DNA from: JAEMQF01 sp963850525
GTDB taxonomy: Bacteria > Pseudomonadota > Gammaproteobacteria > Burkholderiales > Burkholderiaceae_C
Direction: 5' to 3'
DNA: 64,000 nt
Assembly: GCA_963850525.1 (NCBI GenBank)
Contig: CAWKLQ010000003.1
Span: forward strand, 1-64,000
Both the position numbers and the translations under genes were made by a program. Within the stretch, counting starts at the first letter, position 1, and the number at the start of each line of letters is the position of its first letter. Positions 51,443 to 60,390 of the stretch are shown piece after piece. The notes under the pieces are model-generated. The model was given only the letters and a program-made list of their open reading frames with translations. It did no database searches and was not told where the DNA came from.

Positions 51443-51673
51443 TCACGCTTCTGCCGGCTCGGGAAACGCGGCCATGGCGAGTGCGTCGCCATAAAAGCGC
51501 CGGCACAGTTCGCGCCGCCGCTGGCCCTCGGTGAGGTTTGTCGCGAGCGAGGTCAGAACGATCTGCTGCGCGGTCTCGAACATTTGCAGTGCCATCAAGG
51601 CACGTTCCGACCCGCTCATCGCAGCGAATCGCTCGCTCAGGATGGCCTCGATCGCAGGGCTGGTGTCATTCAT
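51443..51673 (-). CDS. Small protein paired with a nucleotidyltransferase
   Basis: A 76-residue helical protein (MNDTSPAIEAILSERFAAMSG, then ALMALQMFETAQQIVLTSL and RRRELCRRFYGDALAMA). It overlaps the nucleotidyltransferase gene by eight bases, so translation is coupled. Such small partners with the MSGxxR/F/MFxTA pattern often accompany nucleotidyltransferase-like genes. A toxin-antitoxin or AbiE-type role is possible but not shown. It ends 16 bases before the cyclase gene. Confidence 0.7.
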   Translation of the reverse strand: MNDTSPAIEAILSERFAAMSGSERALMALQMFETAQQIVLTSLATNLTEGQRRRELCRRFYGDALAMAAFPEPAEA

Positions 51674-52223
51674 CGTCGGCCCTCTCGATCTCAACCAGCA
51701 GTTCCGTCAGGCGCAAGCGCTCGGACCACTCATCCAGGTAGGCCCGGTCGAACGCTGTGGCGAGCAGCAGTTTGATGTCGCGACGCTGCTGTTCGGAGCG
51801 CGATTGCCGCGACCAGTCGAGTTTGGAGAGTATCAAATCCTCGACGCTGACGATCCACAGCGGGACTCCAGCCAGGTCGACCTGGCGGCGGCGTTCGAAC
51901 TCCACACGCCTGTACGGCGTGTCCTTGCGCGGGATAAGGTCGATCTTTACGACCGAAGGAAGATGGATGATGTTCCAAGGCCTGGCACCCAGAAGCGCCG
52001 CGGCAATCGCTGCCGCGTCTGCATGGTAGTCCGGACCAAGTGCTCCGATCAAGCGTGATGTCTCAGCACCTTCGAGGGCAATGACCAAGTCGATGTCTCG
52101 CGTCATGCGCGGCCTGGCGTAGAAACTCATCGCGAGTGAGCCGGTGAGCATGTAGGCGATCGCGGCGCCATCGAGACGCGCGCAAACGTCGCGCAGTGCG
52201 AGCAATTCGGGGGTCTGCGGCAT
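51666..52223 (-). CDS. Nucleotidyltransferase-fold protein
   Basis: A 185-residue protein of the nucleotidyltransferase superfamily. The MLTGSLAMSFYARPRMTRDIDLVI segment holds the GS motif and the DxD pair, and PSVVKIDLIPRKD supplies a further aspartate. Later VEDLILSKLDW is typical of the AbiEii/DUF6036 group. These proteins often work as toxins with a small partner. Start ATG 52223. It is upstream of the small partner on the minus strand and divergent from the TetR gene. Confidence 0.8.
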   Translation of the reverse strand: MPQTPELLALRDVCARLDGAAIAYMLTGSLAMSFYARPRMTRDIDLVIALEGAETSRLIGALGPDYHADAAAIAAALLGARPWNIIHLPSVVKIDLIPRKDTPYRRVEFERRRQVDLAGVPLWIVSVEDLILSKLDWSRQSRSEQQRRDIKLLLATAFDRAYLDEWSERLRLTELLVEIERADDE

Positions 52224-52338
52224 GCCGCGTACTCTAGCGCCTCGTCGTGCATCGGCACAGCTCCACCCGGACAAAGCGCGCGCGCCTTCTTGTCATGGGA
52301 CTGAAGTTCGTCGCTTGACAATTCGCCGGCTCGGCTAT

Positions 52339-52373
52339 AGATTGAACACATGGTTAGTCCAGATGTTCAATCT
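52339..52373. promoter_or_regulatory. 10-bp inverted repeat around the TetR start codon
   Basis: AGATTGAACA (52339-52348) and TGTTCAATCT (52364-52373) are perfect inverted repeats with 15 bases between, and the ATG at 52350 lies in the gap. TetR-family repressors typically bind such dyads at their own promoter. Its position suggests that translation might instead start at GTG 52389, or that bound protein blocks early elongation. Confidence 0.6.
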
Positions 52374-53078
52374 TCGAAGCGAACCCGCGTGGCACCCAAG
52401 CCCGTCCCGGCGGCCAAGCCCACGCGCTCCGACGGCGCGACGACCCAGGCGCTGATCCTGCAGGCCGCGCGGCGGCGCCTGTGCGATGGCGGCTACGCCC
52501 AGCTCAACCTGCGCGACATCGCCAAGGACGCCGGCGTGAACCACGCCCTCATCAACTACCACTTCCGCAGCAAGCAGCAGCTCGTGCTCGCGGTGGTCGA
52601 CGAGGCGAATGCGCAATTGCTGGAGCGCCAGAAACGCATGTACGGCGCGCCGACGAGCGCGGGCGAGAAGTGGCAGCAGGCGTGCGACTTCTACGAGCAG
52701 GACCTGAAGTCCGGCTTCGTGCGCCTGATGATGGAGTTGATGGGCGCAAGCTTCAACGACAAGGAACTGCAACGCGAGTTCGTACCACGGCTGCTGGAGT
52801 GGATGCGCGTCGTCGAAGGCGCCGCGACCGAGTTCATCGCGACGTCCGGGCTCGATCTGCCCGTATCGGCACGCGCCTTGTCCACCTGGATTTGCTTCTA
52901 CTGGATCGGCATGGAGGCCGGCATGACGCTGGGCATCACGGAGAAGCAGGGGCACTTCCGAGAGGCGCTCGACGCGGTCGCGACCCTGTTGCGACGCGTC
53001 GAAGCGCCCACCGCGCCACGTGCGTCACCCGCGCGCGCGAAGGCACCCGCAACACGGTCACGCAGGAGCACACGATGA
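52350..53078 (+). CDS. TetR-family transcriptional regulator
   Basis: A 242-residue regulator. After an Arg/Pro-rich N-terminal extension of about 28 residues comes the TetR helix-turn-helix (ALILQAARRRLCDGGYAQLNLRDIAKDAGVNHALINYHF). The ligand domain begins near residue 90 and ends in a basic tail. ATG 52350 lies inside the 10-bp dyad; GTG 52389 is an alternative. It overlaps the fusion gene by four bases (ATGA), so the two form an operon. Confidence 0.9.
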   Translation: MVSPDVQSSKRTRVAPKPVPAAKPTRSDGATTQALILQAARRRLCDGGYAQLNLRDIAKDAGVNHALINYHFRSKQQLVLAVVDEANAQLLERQKRMYGAPTSAGEKWQQACDFYEQDLKSGFVRLMMELMGASFNDKELQREFVPRLLEWMRVVEGAATEFIATSGLDLPVSARALSTWICFYWIGMEAGMTLGITEKQGHFREALDAVATLLRRVEAPTAPRASPARAKAPATRSRRSTR

Positions 53079-55231
53079 ACATGACGCCACCGCATCCCGA
53101 GCGCCTTGCCCTCACTGCCGGGCCACTGCCTGCGCCGGGGACTCTTCCCGATCCCTACCCCTATGAAACACTGGAGCCAGACCGACAAGGATTCGTCGAG
53201 CGCGATGGCGTGCGATCCTGGTACGCGCAATTCGGATCCACGGGCCCCTGGCTCGCCTTCGCACCGATATATCAGATGGGCAACACTTTCGTCCTCAAGG
53301 GCGTGGTGCCTTACCTGGCGCAGCACTTCCGCGTCGTGACGATGGATCTGCGTGGCAGCGGCCGCTCCGACCGCCCTGCCTCACCGCAGGCCTACTCGTT
53401 CGAGGAGTACTTTGCCGATTTCTGCGCCGTGCTTGACGAACTCGCTGTCGATCGGCTTGCCGTGATCGGCATCTCGGCCACGTCGAAGACGGCGTTGCGC
53501 CTGGCGGTCGAACAGCCGAATCGCGTGACCCACCTCGTTGTTCTAGGGGGGTATGCCGGAATATTGATCAGTGACCCAGAGGTCGCCCGAGCAACGATCA
53601 ACCGCATGCGCGATGACTGGCCCGGCCACCTTGACGCCTTCTACGCCAGCTGCTTGACGGAGCCGCATTCGACCAAGCCGTTCGAGGACGCCGCCGTCTA
53701 TTGCGGATGGTCGACCAGCGGCGAGACGCTGGCCATGGCCACAGTCGGTTGGCGCAGCGCAGACCTGCGCGAACTGGCTAAGAACGTTCGGTGCCCGACC
53801 CTGGTCGTGCACGGTGACGACGACCAGCGTGTGCCGTACTCCAACGGTGTGGAGTTCGCCATGCTCGTGCCCGGCGCGCGCCTGCTCACGATCGGCGGCG
53901 GCGGCCACTTGCTGCAGGCACGCGACCCGGCAAAGTTCTGCAACGTCGTCCGAGATTTCGTCGGCCCCGGCCCGGCTCGCTTAACCTGGGTCCGTGGCAT
54001 GGCGCGCAAGCGCCGCGCCCTGTTCATCTCCAGTGCGATCGGCCTCGGCCACGTGCAGCGCGACCTGGCGATCGCGCGCGAAATGCGCAAGCTGCAACCC
54101 GACTTGGAGATCGACTGGTTCACCGTCGAACCCGCGTCGACCTACCTCGAACGCGAAGGCGAGCGCCTGCACCCGATCACGAAACGCCTGGCCAACGAAA
54201 GCCGTCACTTCGAGCGCATGGCCGGCGAGCACGACCTGCACGCCTTCTTTGGGCTGCGCACCATGGACGAAGTGATGGCGCGCAACTTCATGACTTTTGT
54301 CGACCTCGTCGAGTCAGAGCACTACGACCTCGTGATCGGCGACGAAGCGTGGGAGGTCGACTACCACTATCACGAGAACCCGGAACTGAAGCGCCAGCCG
54401 TTCGTCTTCCTCACTGATTTCGTCGGCTGCCTGCCGATGGAAGAAGGAAACCGCCGCGAAGCATTCCTGTGCGCCGACCGCAACGCCGACGACATCGAGC
54501 ACGTGGCGCGCTACCCGTGGATCCGCGACCGCGCGATTTTTGTGGGCAATGTGGACGACGCGCCCGACCTGCCGTTCGGCCCGGGGCTGCCGATGATCCG
54601 CGACTGGACGCAGCGCAACTACACGTTCACCGGCTATGCCCTGCCCTTCGACCCGAAATCGCTCGCCGACACTGCCGAGCTGCGCCGGCGCCACGGCTAC
54701 CTGCGCGACGAAAAACTCGTCATCGCTGCGGTGGGCGGCACGTCGGTGGGCGCGCCGCTGCTGCACCGCATTGCCGACGCCTTCCCGGCGATGAAGCGCC
54801 AGGTGCCTCAGCTGCGCATGTTGCTCGTCGCCGGCCCGCGCGTGCCGCGCGAAGCCTTTCCCGCGCACAAGGGTCTCGAGGTTCTGCCCTACGTGCACAA
54901 GCTGTTCGAGCACCTTGCGTGCGCCGATCTGGCGCTCGTGCAAGGCGGTCTGAGCACGTGCATGGAGCTGGTCGCGACGCGCCGGCCGTTCCTGAACTTT
55001 CCGCTCGAGCGTCACTTCGAGCAATGCATTCACGTGCAGAACCGCCTGCACAACTACTGCGCCGACTGCTCAGTGCGCTTCAGGGATCTGACCTCGAGCG
55101 AACTCGCCGAGCGTGCGCTGCGCGCGATGCACGAGCCGGTGACCTACAAGCCGGTCGAGACCGACGGCGCGGCGCGGGCCGCGCGGGAAATCGTTTCGGT
55201 GATGGAGAATCGTGCGTGGGCGGCGGCTTGA
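53075..55231 (+). CDS. Alpha/beta hydrolase fused to a GT-B glycosyltransferase
   Basis: One 718-residue frame. Residues about 1-300 are an alpha/beta hydrolase: VVTMDLRGSGRSDRP, the nucleophile elbow VIGISATSKTALRLA with the catalytic serine, acid in VVHGDDDQRVPY and histidine in GGGGHLLQARDP. Residues about 308-718 resemble a GT28/MGT-type glycosyltransferase (RALFISSAIGLGHVQRDLAIAREM, ADLALVQGGLSTCMELVATRRPFL). CAGGAG lies six bases before the ATG. No stop or start signal separates the halves. A hydrolase-glycosyltransferase fusion, co-transcribed with TetR, could act on a lipid or glycoside, but this is inference. Confidence 0.85.
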   Translation: MNMTPPHPERLALTAGPLPAPGTLPDPYPYETLEPDRQGFVERDGVRSWYAQFGSTGPWLAFAPIYQMGNTFVLKGVVPYLAQHFRVVTMDLRGSGRSDRPASPQAYSFEEYFADFCAVLDELAVDRLAVIGISATSKTALRLAVEQPNRVTHLVVLGGYAGILISDPEVARATINRMRDDWPGHLDAFYASCLTEPHSTKPFEDAAVYCGWSTSGETLAMATVGWRSADLRELAKNVRCPTLVVHGDDDQRVPYSNGVEFAMLVPGARLLTIGGGGHLLQARDPAKFCNVVRDFVGPGPARLTWVRGMARKRRALFISSAIGLGHVQRDLAIAREMRKLQPDLEIDWFTVEPASTYLEREGERLHPITKRLANESRHFERMAGEHDLHAFFGLRTMDEVMARNFMTFVDLVESEHYDLVIGDEAWEVDYHYHENPELKRQPFVFLTDFVGCLPMEEGNRREAFLCADRNADDIEHVARYPWIRDRAIFVGNVDDAPDLPFGPGLPMIRDWTQRNYTFTGYALPFDPKSLADTAELRRRHGYLRDEKLVIAAVGGTSVGAPLLHRIADAFPAMKRQVPQLRMLLVAGPRVPREAFPAHKGLEVLPYVHKLFEHLACADLALVQGGLSTCMELVATRRPFLNFPLERHFEQCIHVQNRLHNYCADCSVRFRDLTSSELAERALRAMHEPVTYKPVETDGAARAAREIVSVMENRAWAAA

Positions 55232-55298
55232 TCGCATCGACCCTGCCTGAGCAACAACGTCGACCCCATCGGTTGCACCTGGTGCTAGACTTTAGGCA

Positions 55299-55625
55299 AT
55301 GCCAAAGACGGTGTCAAACCGGGTCTTCAAGACCGCCTGGTTCAGCAAAACCGCGAAGAAGGCCCGGATCGGGGATGTCACGCTGTGCCAGGCCATGCGA
55401 CAAGTCATGGAAGGCCAGGCCGATGACCTGGGTGGGGGTGTGTTCAAGAAGCGATTGGAGGGGAACAGATATCGCTCGATCATCCTGGCCAAGGGCGGTC
55501 GCTACTGGGTGTACGAATATCTCTTCGCCAAGAGTGACCGGGACAACATCGCAGACGAGGAACTCATCGCTCTTCGTGCCCTTGCCAAGGGCTATGCGGG
55601 ACTGACCGACTTTCAGCTCGTTTAA
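55299..55625 (+). CDS. RelE/HigB-like toxin
   Basis: A 108-residue protein of the RelE/ParE superfamily, first gene of a toxin-first pair. The pattern is VFKTAWFSKTAKKARIG, GVFKKRLEGNRYRSIILAKGG and YWVYEYLFAKSDRDNIADEELIALRALAKGY. Members cleave mRNA on the ribosome. The XRE antitoxin follows 34 bases later. This order (toxin then HTH) is typical of HigBA and COG4737-type systems. Confidence 0.85.
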   Translation: MPKTVSNRVFKTAWFSKTAKKARIGDVTLCQAMRQVMEGQADDLGGGVFKKRLEGNRYRSIILAKGGRYWVYEYLFAKSDRDNIADEELIALRALAKGYAGLTDFQLV

Positions 55626-55659
55626 CTTTTGAACGGCAACGACCTTGTGGAGATTTGTC

Positions 55660-55983
55660 ATGGTGACCAAGCGCGCGTTCAAGAGTGATGCCTTTGGGGT
55701 GATCCACGCCTCGGCCTCTGCGCTGCATCGCGTGAAGGCGATCGACAAGGCCACGATGCGCGAATTCGACGCATCTTGTCTTGCGGTCCCGCCCGAAATG
55801 GAACCGCAAGAGATCAAGCGCATCCGCGAGCGAGCCCATGTCAGCCAACCCGTCTTCGCGCGATACCTGAATACCAGCGAATCGACCGTGCAGAAATGGG
55901 AATCCGGCACCAAGCGGCCCAGTGGCATGGCACTCAAGCTGCTGGCCGTGGTGGAGAAGCACGGGCTCAAGGTGCTTGGCTGA
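55660..55983 (+). CDS. XRE-family antitoxin
   Basis: A 107-residue protein. The C-terminal half is a helix-turn-helix of the XRE/MqsA type (EIKRIRERAHVSQPVFARYLNTSESTVQKWESG). The N-terminal half (residues 1-45) should contact the toxin. GTGGAG precedes the ATG. Such antitoxins bind the operon promoter. Confidence 0.88.
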   Translation: MVTKRAFKSDAFGVIHASASALHRVKAIDKATMREFDASCLAVPPEMEPQEIKRIRERAHVSQPVFARYLNTSESTVQKWESGTKRPSGMALKLLAVVEKHGLKVLG

Positions 55984-56054
55984 CGCGGACCTTCTCCTGA
56001 GGAACACTGCGGCTCTGCCGTCGCCCTTGAATGCGAGACATTGACCGCCACTGC

Positions 56055-56855
56055 ATGGATTCGTGGACGCCATTTTTCAGGGACCAAGGCAGCGGCGCCA
56101 CCGTCATCTGCCTGCACTCCAACGCGAGCACGTCTTCGCAATGGCGTGCCTTGAGCGATTTGCTCTCGAACCGCTACCGCGTCATTGCCGTGGACAGCTA
56201 CGGCGCGGGCAAGAGCCCACCGTGGCCGACGGATCGCTCGCTTCGACTCGTCGATGAGGTCGAGCTGCTCGACTCCGTGCTGCGCCAGGCGGGCGAGCGC
56301 TTTCACGTCGTCGGCCACTCGTACGGCGGCGCTGTGGCGATGAAGCTCGCCACACTTCATCCGCAGCGCGTGCAGTCGCTTGCGCTTTACGAGCCCACGC
56401 TGTTTCACCTCGTCGTCGCCGGCGGCGACCCGCTGCGCTCGCCGGCGCAAGGCATCTGGCGTGCTGCCAGCGACGCCGCGCACTTTGTTGAACGCGGCGA
56501 CAACCCGGCAGCCGCCGAGCGCTTCATCGACTTCTGGATGGGCAGCGGCAGCTGGGCCGCGATGCCCGCGGCGCGCCAAGCCGCAGTGGCAAGCTCGGTG
56601 CAAAACGTGAAGGGCTGGCGCGACGCGCTGATGGAAGAAACCTTCTCCGCATCCACCCTCGCAGCGCTGGACATCCCGGTCCAGCTGCTGTGCGGCGACG
56701 CCTCTCCCGAGTCATCACAGTCGGTGGCGCGAGTCCTTCAAGGAACCCTGCCGCGAGTGACGTTTGCATCGCAGCCCGGCCTGGGCCACATGGGGCCGAT
56801 CACGCACGCGGAGTCGGTGAACGCGCAGATCGCCGAGTTCCTCGATCGCCACTGA
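56055..56855 (+). CDS. Alpha/beta hydrolase
   Basis: A hydrolase of about 266 residues. Family parts are VICLHSNASTSSQWRAL, VDSYGAGKSPP, the elbow VVGHSYGGAVAMKLA with the catalytic serine, acid in LLCGDASPE and histidine in PGLGHMGPITH. ATG 56055 is chosen; ATG 56031 adds eight residues and neither has a strong ribosome site. The crotonase gene follows by 47 bases. Confidence 0.88.
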   Translation: MDSWTPFFRDQGSGATVICLHSNASTSSQWRALSDLLSNRYRVIAVDSYGAGKSPPWPTDRSLRLVDEVELLDSVLRQAGERFHVVGHSYGGAVAMKLATLHPQRVQSLALYEPTLFHLVVAGGDPLRSPAQGIWRAASDAAHFVERGDNPAAAERFIDFWMGSGSWAAMPAARQAAVASSVQNVKGWRDALMEETFSASTLAALDIPVQLLCGDASPESSQSVARVLQGTLPRVTFASQPGLGHMGPITHAESVNAQIAEFLDRH

Positions 56856-56902
56856 CCGGCGGCGCACGAACGCCCTGCCGCTTGCGCGGACAATATCGCG
56901 GC

Positions 56903-57694
56903 ATGAGCTACGCCACGCATCACACCGACGGCACGATCAGCGTCGTCACGCTGAACCGCCCGGAACGCCTCAACGCGATCGGCACCGCGCTGATGGCCGA
57001 CCTGCACAGCGCACTGACCGACGCACACGCCGACGCGACGACACGCGTGATCGTGTTCATCGGCGCCGGCCGCGCGTTCTGCGCGGGCGACGACCTGAAG
57101 GAGTTTGCCGAGCAGGCGCGCAGCGCGCAGTCGATCGCGCAGACCTGCGAGAGCATCCAGCAAATCACGCGCGACATCATGTTCGGCCCCAAGCTCGTGA
57201 TCGGCGCCGTGCACGGTTACGCCGTGGGTGGCGGCTTCGAGTGGTTGCTCAACTGCGACCTCGTGATCGCTGCCGACGACCTGATCGCGTTCTTCCCGGA
57301 GATGGCGCTCGGCCACTTCGTCACCGGCGGCGTGACGCACCTGCTGCCGCAACTCGTCGGGCATCAGCGCGCGATGGAGCTGATGGTGCTCGGCGAACGT
57401 CATGACGCGAACGCGCTGCAGCGCCTGGGCATCGTGAACCGCGTCGTTCCCGCAGCCGAGCTGTTGCCGCGTGCGATGGACATGGCGCGCCAAGTCGCGC
57501 AGCGCTCGCTGCTCGCCACGTCGCAGCTCAAACGTGCGCTGACTAGCGAGGTGAACGCGCAGCTCGCTGCGGCGCTGGAGATCGAGCGCCGGGCGGCGGT
57601 CGCGTGTTTTGCGAGTGCCGATACCGCGCAGCGTGTCGAGGCCAGGGCGCTCGGTACTAAGATCGTGCCCGGCGCTGCGAGGAGGAAATCATGA
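56903..57694 (+). CDS. Enoyl-CoA hydratase/isomerase family protein
   Basis: A 263-residue crotonase. The oxyanion-hole segments are CAGDDLKEFAE and HGYAVGGGFEWLLNCDLVIA. The first catalytic glutamate is retained in FFPEMALGHF, unlike the copy at 15402. Its 3' end overlaps the next gene by four bases. Action on an enoyl-CoA is expected. Confidence 0.9.
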   Translation: MSYATHHTDGTISVVTLNRPERLNAIGTALMADLHSALTDAHADATTRVIVFIGAGRAFCAGDDLKEFAEQARSAQSIAQTCESIQQITRDIMFGPKLVIGAVHGYAVGGGFEWLLNCDLVIAADDLIAFFPEMALGHFVTGGVTHLLPQLVGHQRAMELMVLGERHDANALQRLGIVNRVVPAAELLPRAMDMARQVAQRSLLATSQLKRALTSEVNAQLAAALEIERRAAVACFASADTAQRVEARALGTKIVPGAARRKS

Positions 57695-58662
57695 AAGGAT
57701 TGTTGGGCTTGGCTCTGTTGCTGTCGCTGCTGAGCGGCGCCAGCGCCCAGGAGCGGATTGCACGCGTGGGCTACCTCAGCTGGGAGGACGCGGGTGGGCA
57801 CTACGAAGCGACCGCCAGCGCCTTCGTCGACGGGCTGCGCGCGGAGGGCTTTGTGGAAGGCAAGAACCTGCAGCTGCTGCGGCGCTCGGCGTCGAACGAC
57901 CCCGAGAAATTCAAGCCGCTCGCGCGTGAACTCGCCGCGTCCAAGGTCGATGTGTTCTTCGCCCCGGCAACGCCGATGGCAAGCGCCGCCTGGTTCGCCG
58001 CGAAAGACACGCCGATCGTCATTGCGACGATCCTCGACCCGGTCGAACTGAAGTTCATCAACTCGCTGGGTCGACCGGGAACGCGCGTCACCGGCGTGAC
58101 GTCGATGAACGACGAGCTCACCGCCAAACGAATGCAGTTGCTGGCCGAGATGGTGCCCGGCTTGAAGCGGGTCGGCGTCGTCATCGATGACGTCATGTAC
58201 CGCGCGTGCAAGCAGGAAGTCGAGCACGACGAGAAAGCGGCGAAGGCACTCGGCTTGACGCTGGTCATGGTCCACATCGATCGGGCGGAAAATATCGACG
58301 CGGGGTTTCGCAAGCTGGCCGACGCGAAAGTCCAGGCGGTGTTCAGTACCGCGATGTCGACGCGCAACAACCTGAACGAGGAATACGCCGCTGCGGCGCT
58401 CAAATACCGGCTGCCGTCGATGTTCCCTCTCGAGTACGGCGTCGAGCAGGGCGGGCTGATGAGCTACGGCCCCGACTTCCCCGCCCTCTTCCGCAGCGCC
58501 GGCCGGTACACCGGCCGCATCCTCAAGGGCGGCAAGCCCGCCGAGATGGCGGTCGAGCAACCGCGCGAGTTCCAACTCGTGCTCAACCTGAAGACGGCGC
58601 GCACGCTCGGCATCACGGTCCCGTATGCGATCCGGCTGCGCGCGGACAAAGTGATCGAGTGA
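57691..58662 (+). CDS. ABC transporter substrate-binding protein (PF04392 type)
   Basis: A 323-residue periplasmic binding protein of the ABC_sub_bind family. A signal peptide ends near residue 19 (LLSGASAQ). Family segments are ARVGYLSWEDAGGHYEA, GLRAEGFVEGKNLQLL, TPIVIATILDPVELKFINSLGRPGTRVTG and GLMSYGPDFPALFRSAGRY. It overlaps the crotonase gene by four bases. No permease or ATPase gene is adjacent, so it is an orphan here. Confidence 0.9.
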   Translation: MKGLLGLALLLSLLSGASAQERIARVGYLSWEDAGGHYEATASAFVDGLRAEGFVEGKNLQLLRRSASNDPEKFKPLARELAASKVDVFFAPATPMASAAWFAAKDTPIVIATILDPVELKFINSLGRPGTRVTGVTSMNDELTAKRMQLLAEMVPGLKRVGVVIDDVMYRACKQEVEHDEKAAKALGLTLVMVHIDRAENIDAGFRKLADAKVQAVFSTAMSTRNNLNEEYAAAALKYRLPSMFPLEYGVEQGGLMSYGPDFPALFRSAGRYTGRILKGGKPAEMAVEQPREFQLVLNLKTARTLGITVPYAIRLRADKVIE

Positions 58663-58709
58663 AGCTGCTCAGTGCCGTCCGGGTCAGCCCCCAGCGCGGC
58701 GTCGCGCTT

Positions 58710-59510
58710 CTACTTGTCGCGCGCCATCGCGCCGCTTGCGCTCCAGAATCCGAACACCAGAACCAGCGTCACGAGAATCAGCAGCGTCATCAGCGCGTAA
58801 AGCGTCGCCGACAGGCCGATCTGCTTGTAGCTGGCCCAGATGTAGGTCTGCACCGTGTTGTTCGCGCCTTGCACGAGCGAGGTTCGCGCGGTCTCGTTGA
58901 ACGACAGGATCATCGAGAACGTCGCGGCGCCGGCGATGCCGGGGCGGATCGCCGGGAATTCGATCTCGCGAAACGCGCGCCAGCGGTTCGCCCCGAGCAT
59001 CCACGCGGCCTCTGACTGCACCGTGTCGAACTGGCTCATCGCCGTGAGCACGATGAGGAAGGCAAACGGAAGCGCCCACAGCACGTTGACGATGCAGATG
59101 CTGAGCAGCGACGGCGGCAGGCCGATGCGCTCGAACAGGAAGGCCGTCGCCAAGCCCATGCTCACGCCGGGAATGAACAGCGGCAGCAAGTTGAGCAGGA
59201 GCACGGTGCGCGGAATGCGCAACTCGCGCACGGCCATCGCCGCGAGCACCGCGAGCACCGGCGTGACCAGTCCGACGACAAGCGCCACACCCAGCGAGTT
59301 GCGTATCGCCTGAACCAATACGGTCTGCCCCCAGATGCCGCTGTACGCCGCCAGCGACGGGTGGCTCAACGCGTCAGCAACGCCCTTGTCGCTGAGCGAA
59401 AACACCGGCGGGGGCAACATCGGCAAGTACAGCAGCAGCAGCGCCAAGCCGGTCCACGCCCACAGCGCTGCGCGCAGCATCCTGCCCCGGCTTGGCTGAG
59501 CGCGTGTCAT
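58710..59510 (-). CDS. Spermidine/putrescine-type ABC permease, second
   Basis: A 266-residue PotC-like permease with about six helices. The EAA loop is EAAWMLGANRWRAFREIEFPAIRPG. It overlaps the upstream permease by four bases (59507-59510). It ends the pcp-led operon. Confidence 0.9.
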   Translation of the reverse strand: MTRAQPSRGRMLRAALWAWTGLALLLLYLPMLPPPVFSLSDKGVADALSHPSLAAYSGIWGQTVLVQAIRNSLGVALVVGLVTPVLAVLAAMAVRELRIPRTVLLLNLLPLFIPGVSMGLATAFLFERIGLPPSLLSICIVNVLWALPFAFLIVLTAMSQFDTVQSEAAWMLGANRWRAFREIEFPAIRPGIAGAATFSMILSFNETARTSLVQGANNTVQTYIWASYKQIGLSATLYALMTLLILVTLVLVFGFWSASGAMARDK

Positions 59511-60373
59511 CGGCCGAGCGCCTTGCCGAGAAATGTCCGCAAGTCGAACAGACTCGCCCAGACCGCGACGAGGATCAACATCGCGGCGATGACGACGGTG
59601 GACATCGCCGCGGCGAGCGGGTAGTTCAGAACGTCCAGCGTGCTCGTGATTTCATTGCCGATCAACTGGTAGCCGGTGCCGCCCAGAATCACCGGCACCG
59701 CGTGGTCGCCGAACGCGCCGACGAAGCCGAAGATGACGGCCGCGAGAACGCCCGGCATCGACAAAGGCAGCACGATGCGAACAAAGGTTCGGCCCGGCCC
59801 GGCGCCGAGAAGCCAGCTCGCGTGGATGAGCCTGCGGTCGATGCCTTGCAGCGCGAGCCAAAGCGGGAAAATCATGAACGGCATGTACGACATCACCAGG
59901 CCGACGATCACGGCGAAGTCGCTGTAGAGCAGCCAGTCGAGCGGCGCGTCGGTCAAACCGCAAGCGATCAACACCGTGTTCACCGGCCCGGTGCGACTCA
60001 GCAGGTACGACCACGAGAAGGTGCGGATCACGTAGTTCACGAGGAAGGGAATCGTGAACAGCATGAGCACGATGCGCGTCGCGCGCGCCGAGGTCTTCAG
60101 CGCCAGGAACCAGGCGATCGGGTACGCGACTAGCAGGCCGATCGCGGTGACTTCAGCCGCGACGAGCAGGCTGCGCTCGAGGATCTCAAACCGCACGCCG
60201 CCCAGGAACGACGCATACGACGCGAACGAGAAATCCGGCCGAATCCCGAACCCGACGCGCTTCCAGAAGCTGATGACCACCGTCAGCGCGAGTGGCGCCA
60301 CCAGAAACAGCGTCACGAACACGAGCGGAACGCCCAGCAGGGCGTGGCGCAGCGTCAGTGACGCGGTTCGCAC
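59507..60373 (-). CDS. Spermidine/putrescine-type ABC permease, first
   Basis: A 288-residue PotB-like permease. The EAA-type loop is HASWLLGAGPGRTFVRIVLPLSMPG, and the N-terminal helix (LLGVPLVFVTLFLVAPLALTVVISF) is clear. It lies 17 bases downstream of the binding-protein gene on the same strand. Confidence 0.9.
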   Translation of the reverse strand: MRTASLTLRHALLGVPLVFVTLFLVAPLALTVVISFWKRVGFGIRPDFSFASYASFLGGVRFEILERSLLVAAEVTAIGLLVAYPIAWFLALKTSARATRIVLMLFTIPFLVNYVIRTFSWSYLLSRTGPVNTVLIACGLTDAPLDWLLYSDFAVIVGLVMSYMPFMIFPLWLALQGIDRRLIHASWLLGAGPGRTFVRIVLPLSMPGVLAAVIFGFVGAFGDHAVPVILGGTGYQLIGNEITSTLDVLNYPLAAAMSTVVIAAMLILVAVWASLFDLRTFLGKALGR

Positions 60374-60390
60374 GAATCACCGGCTCGGTG

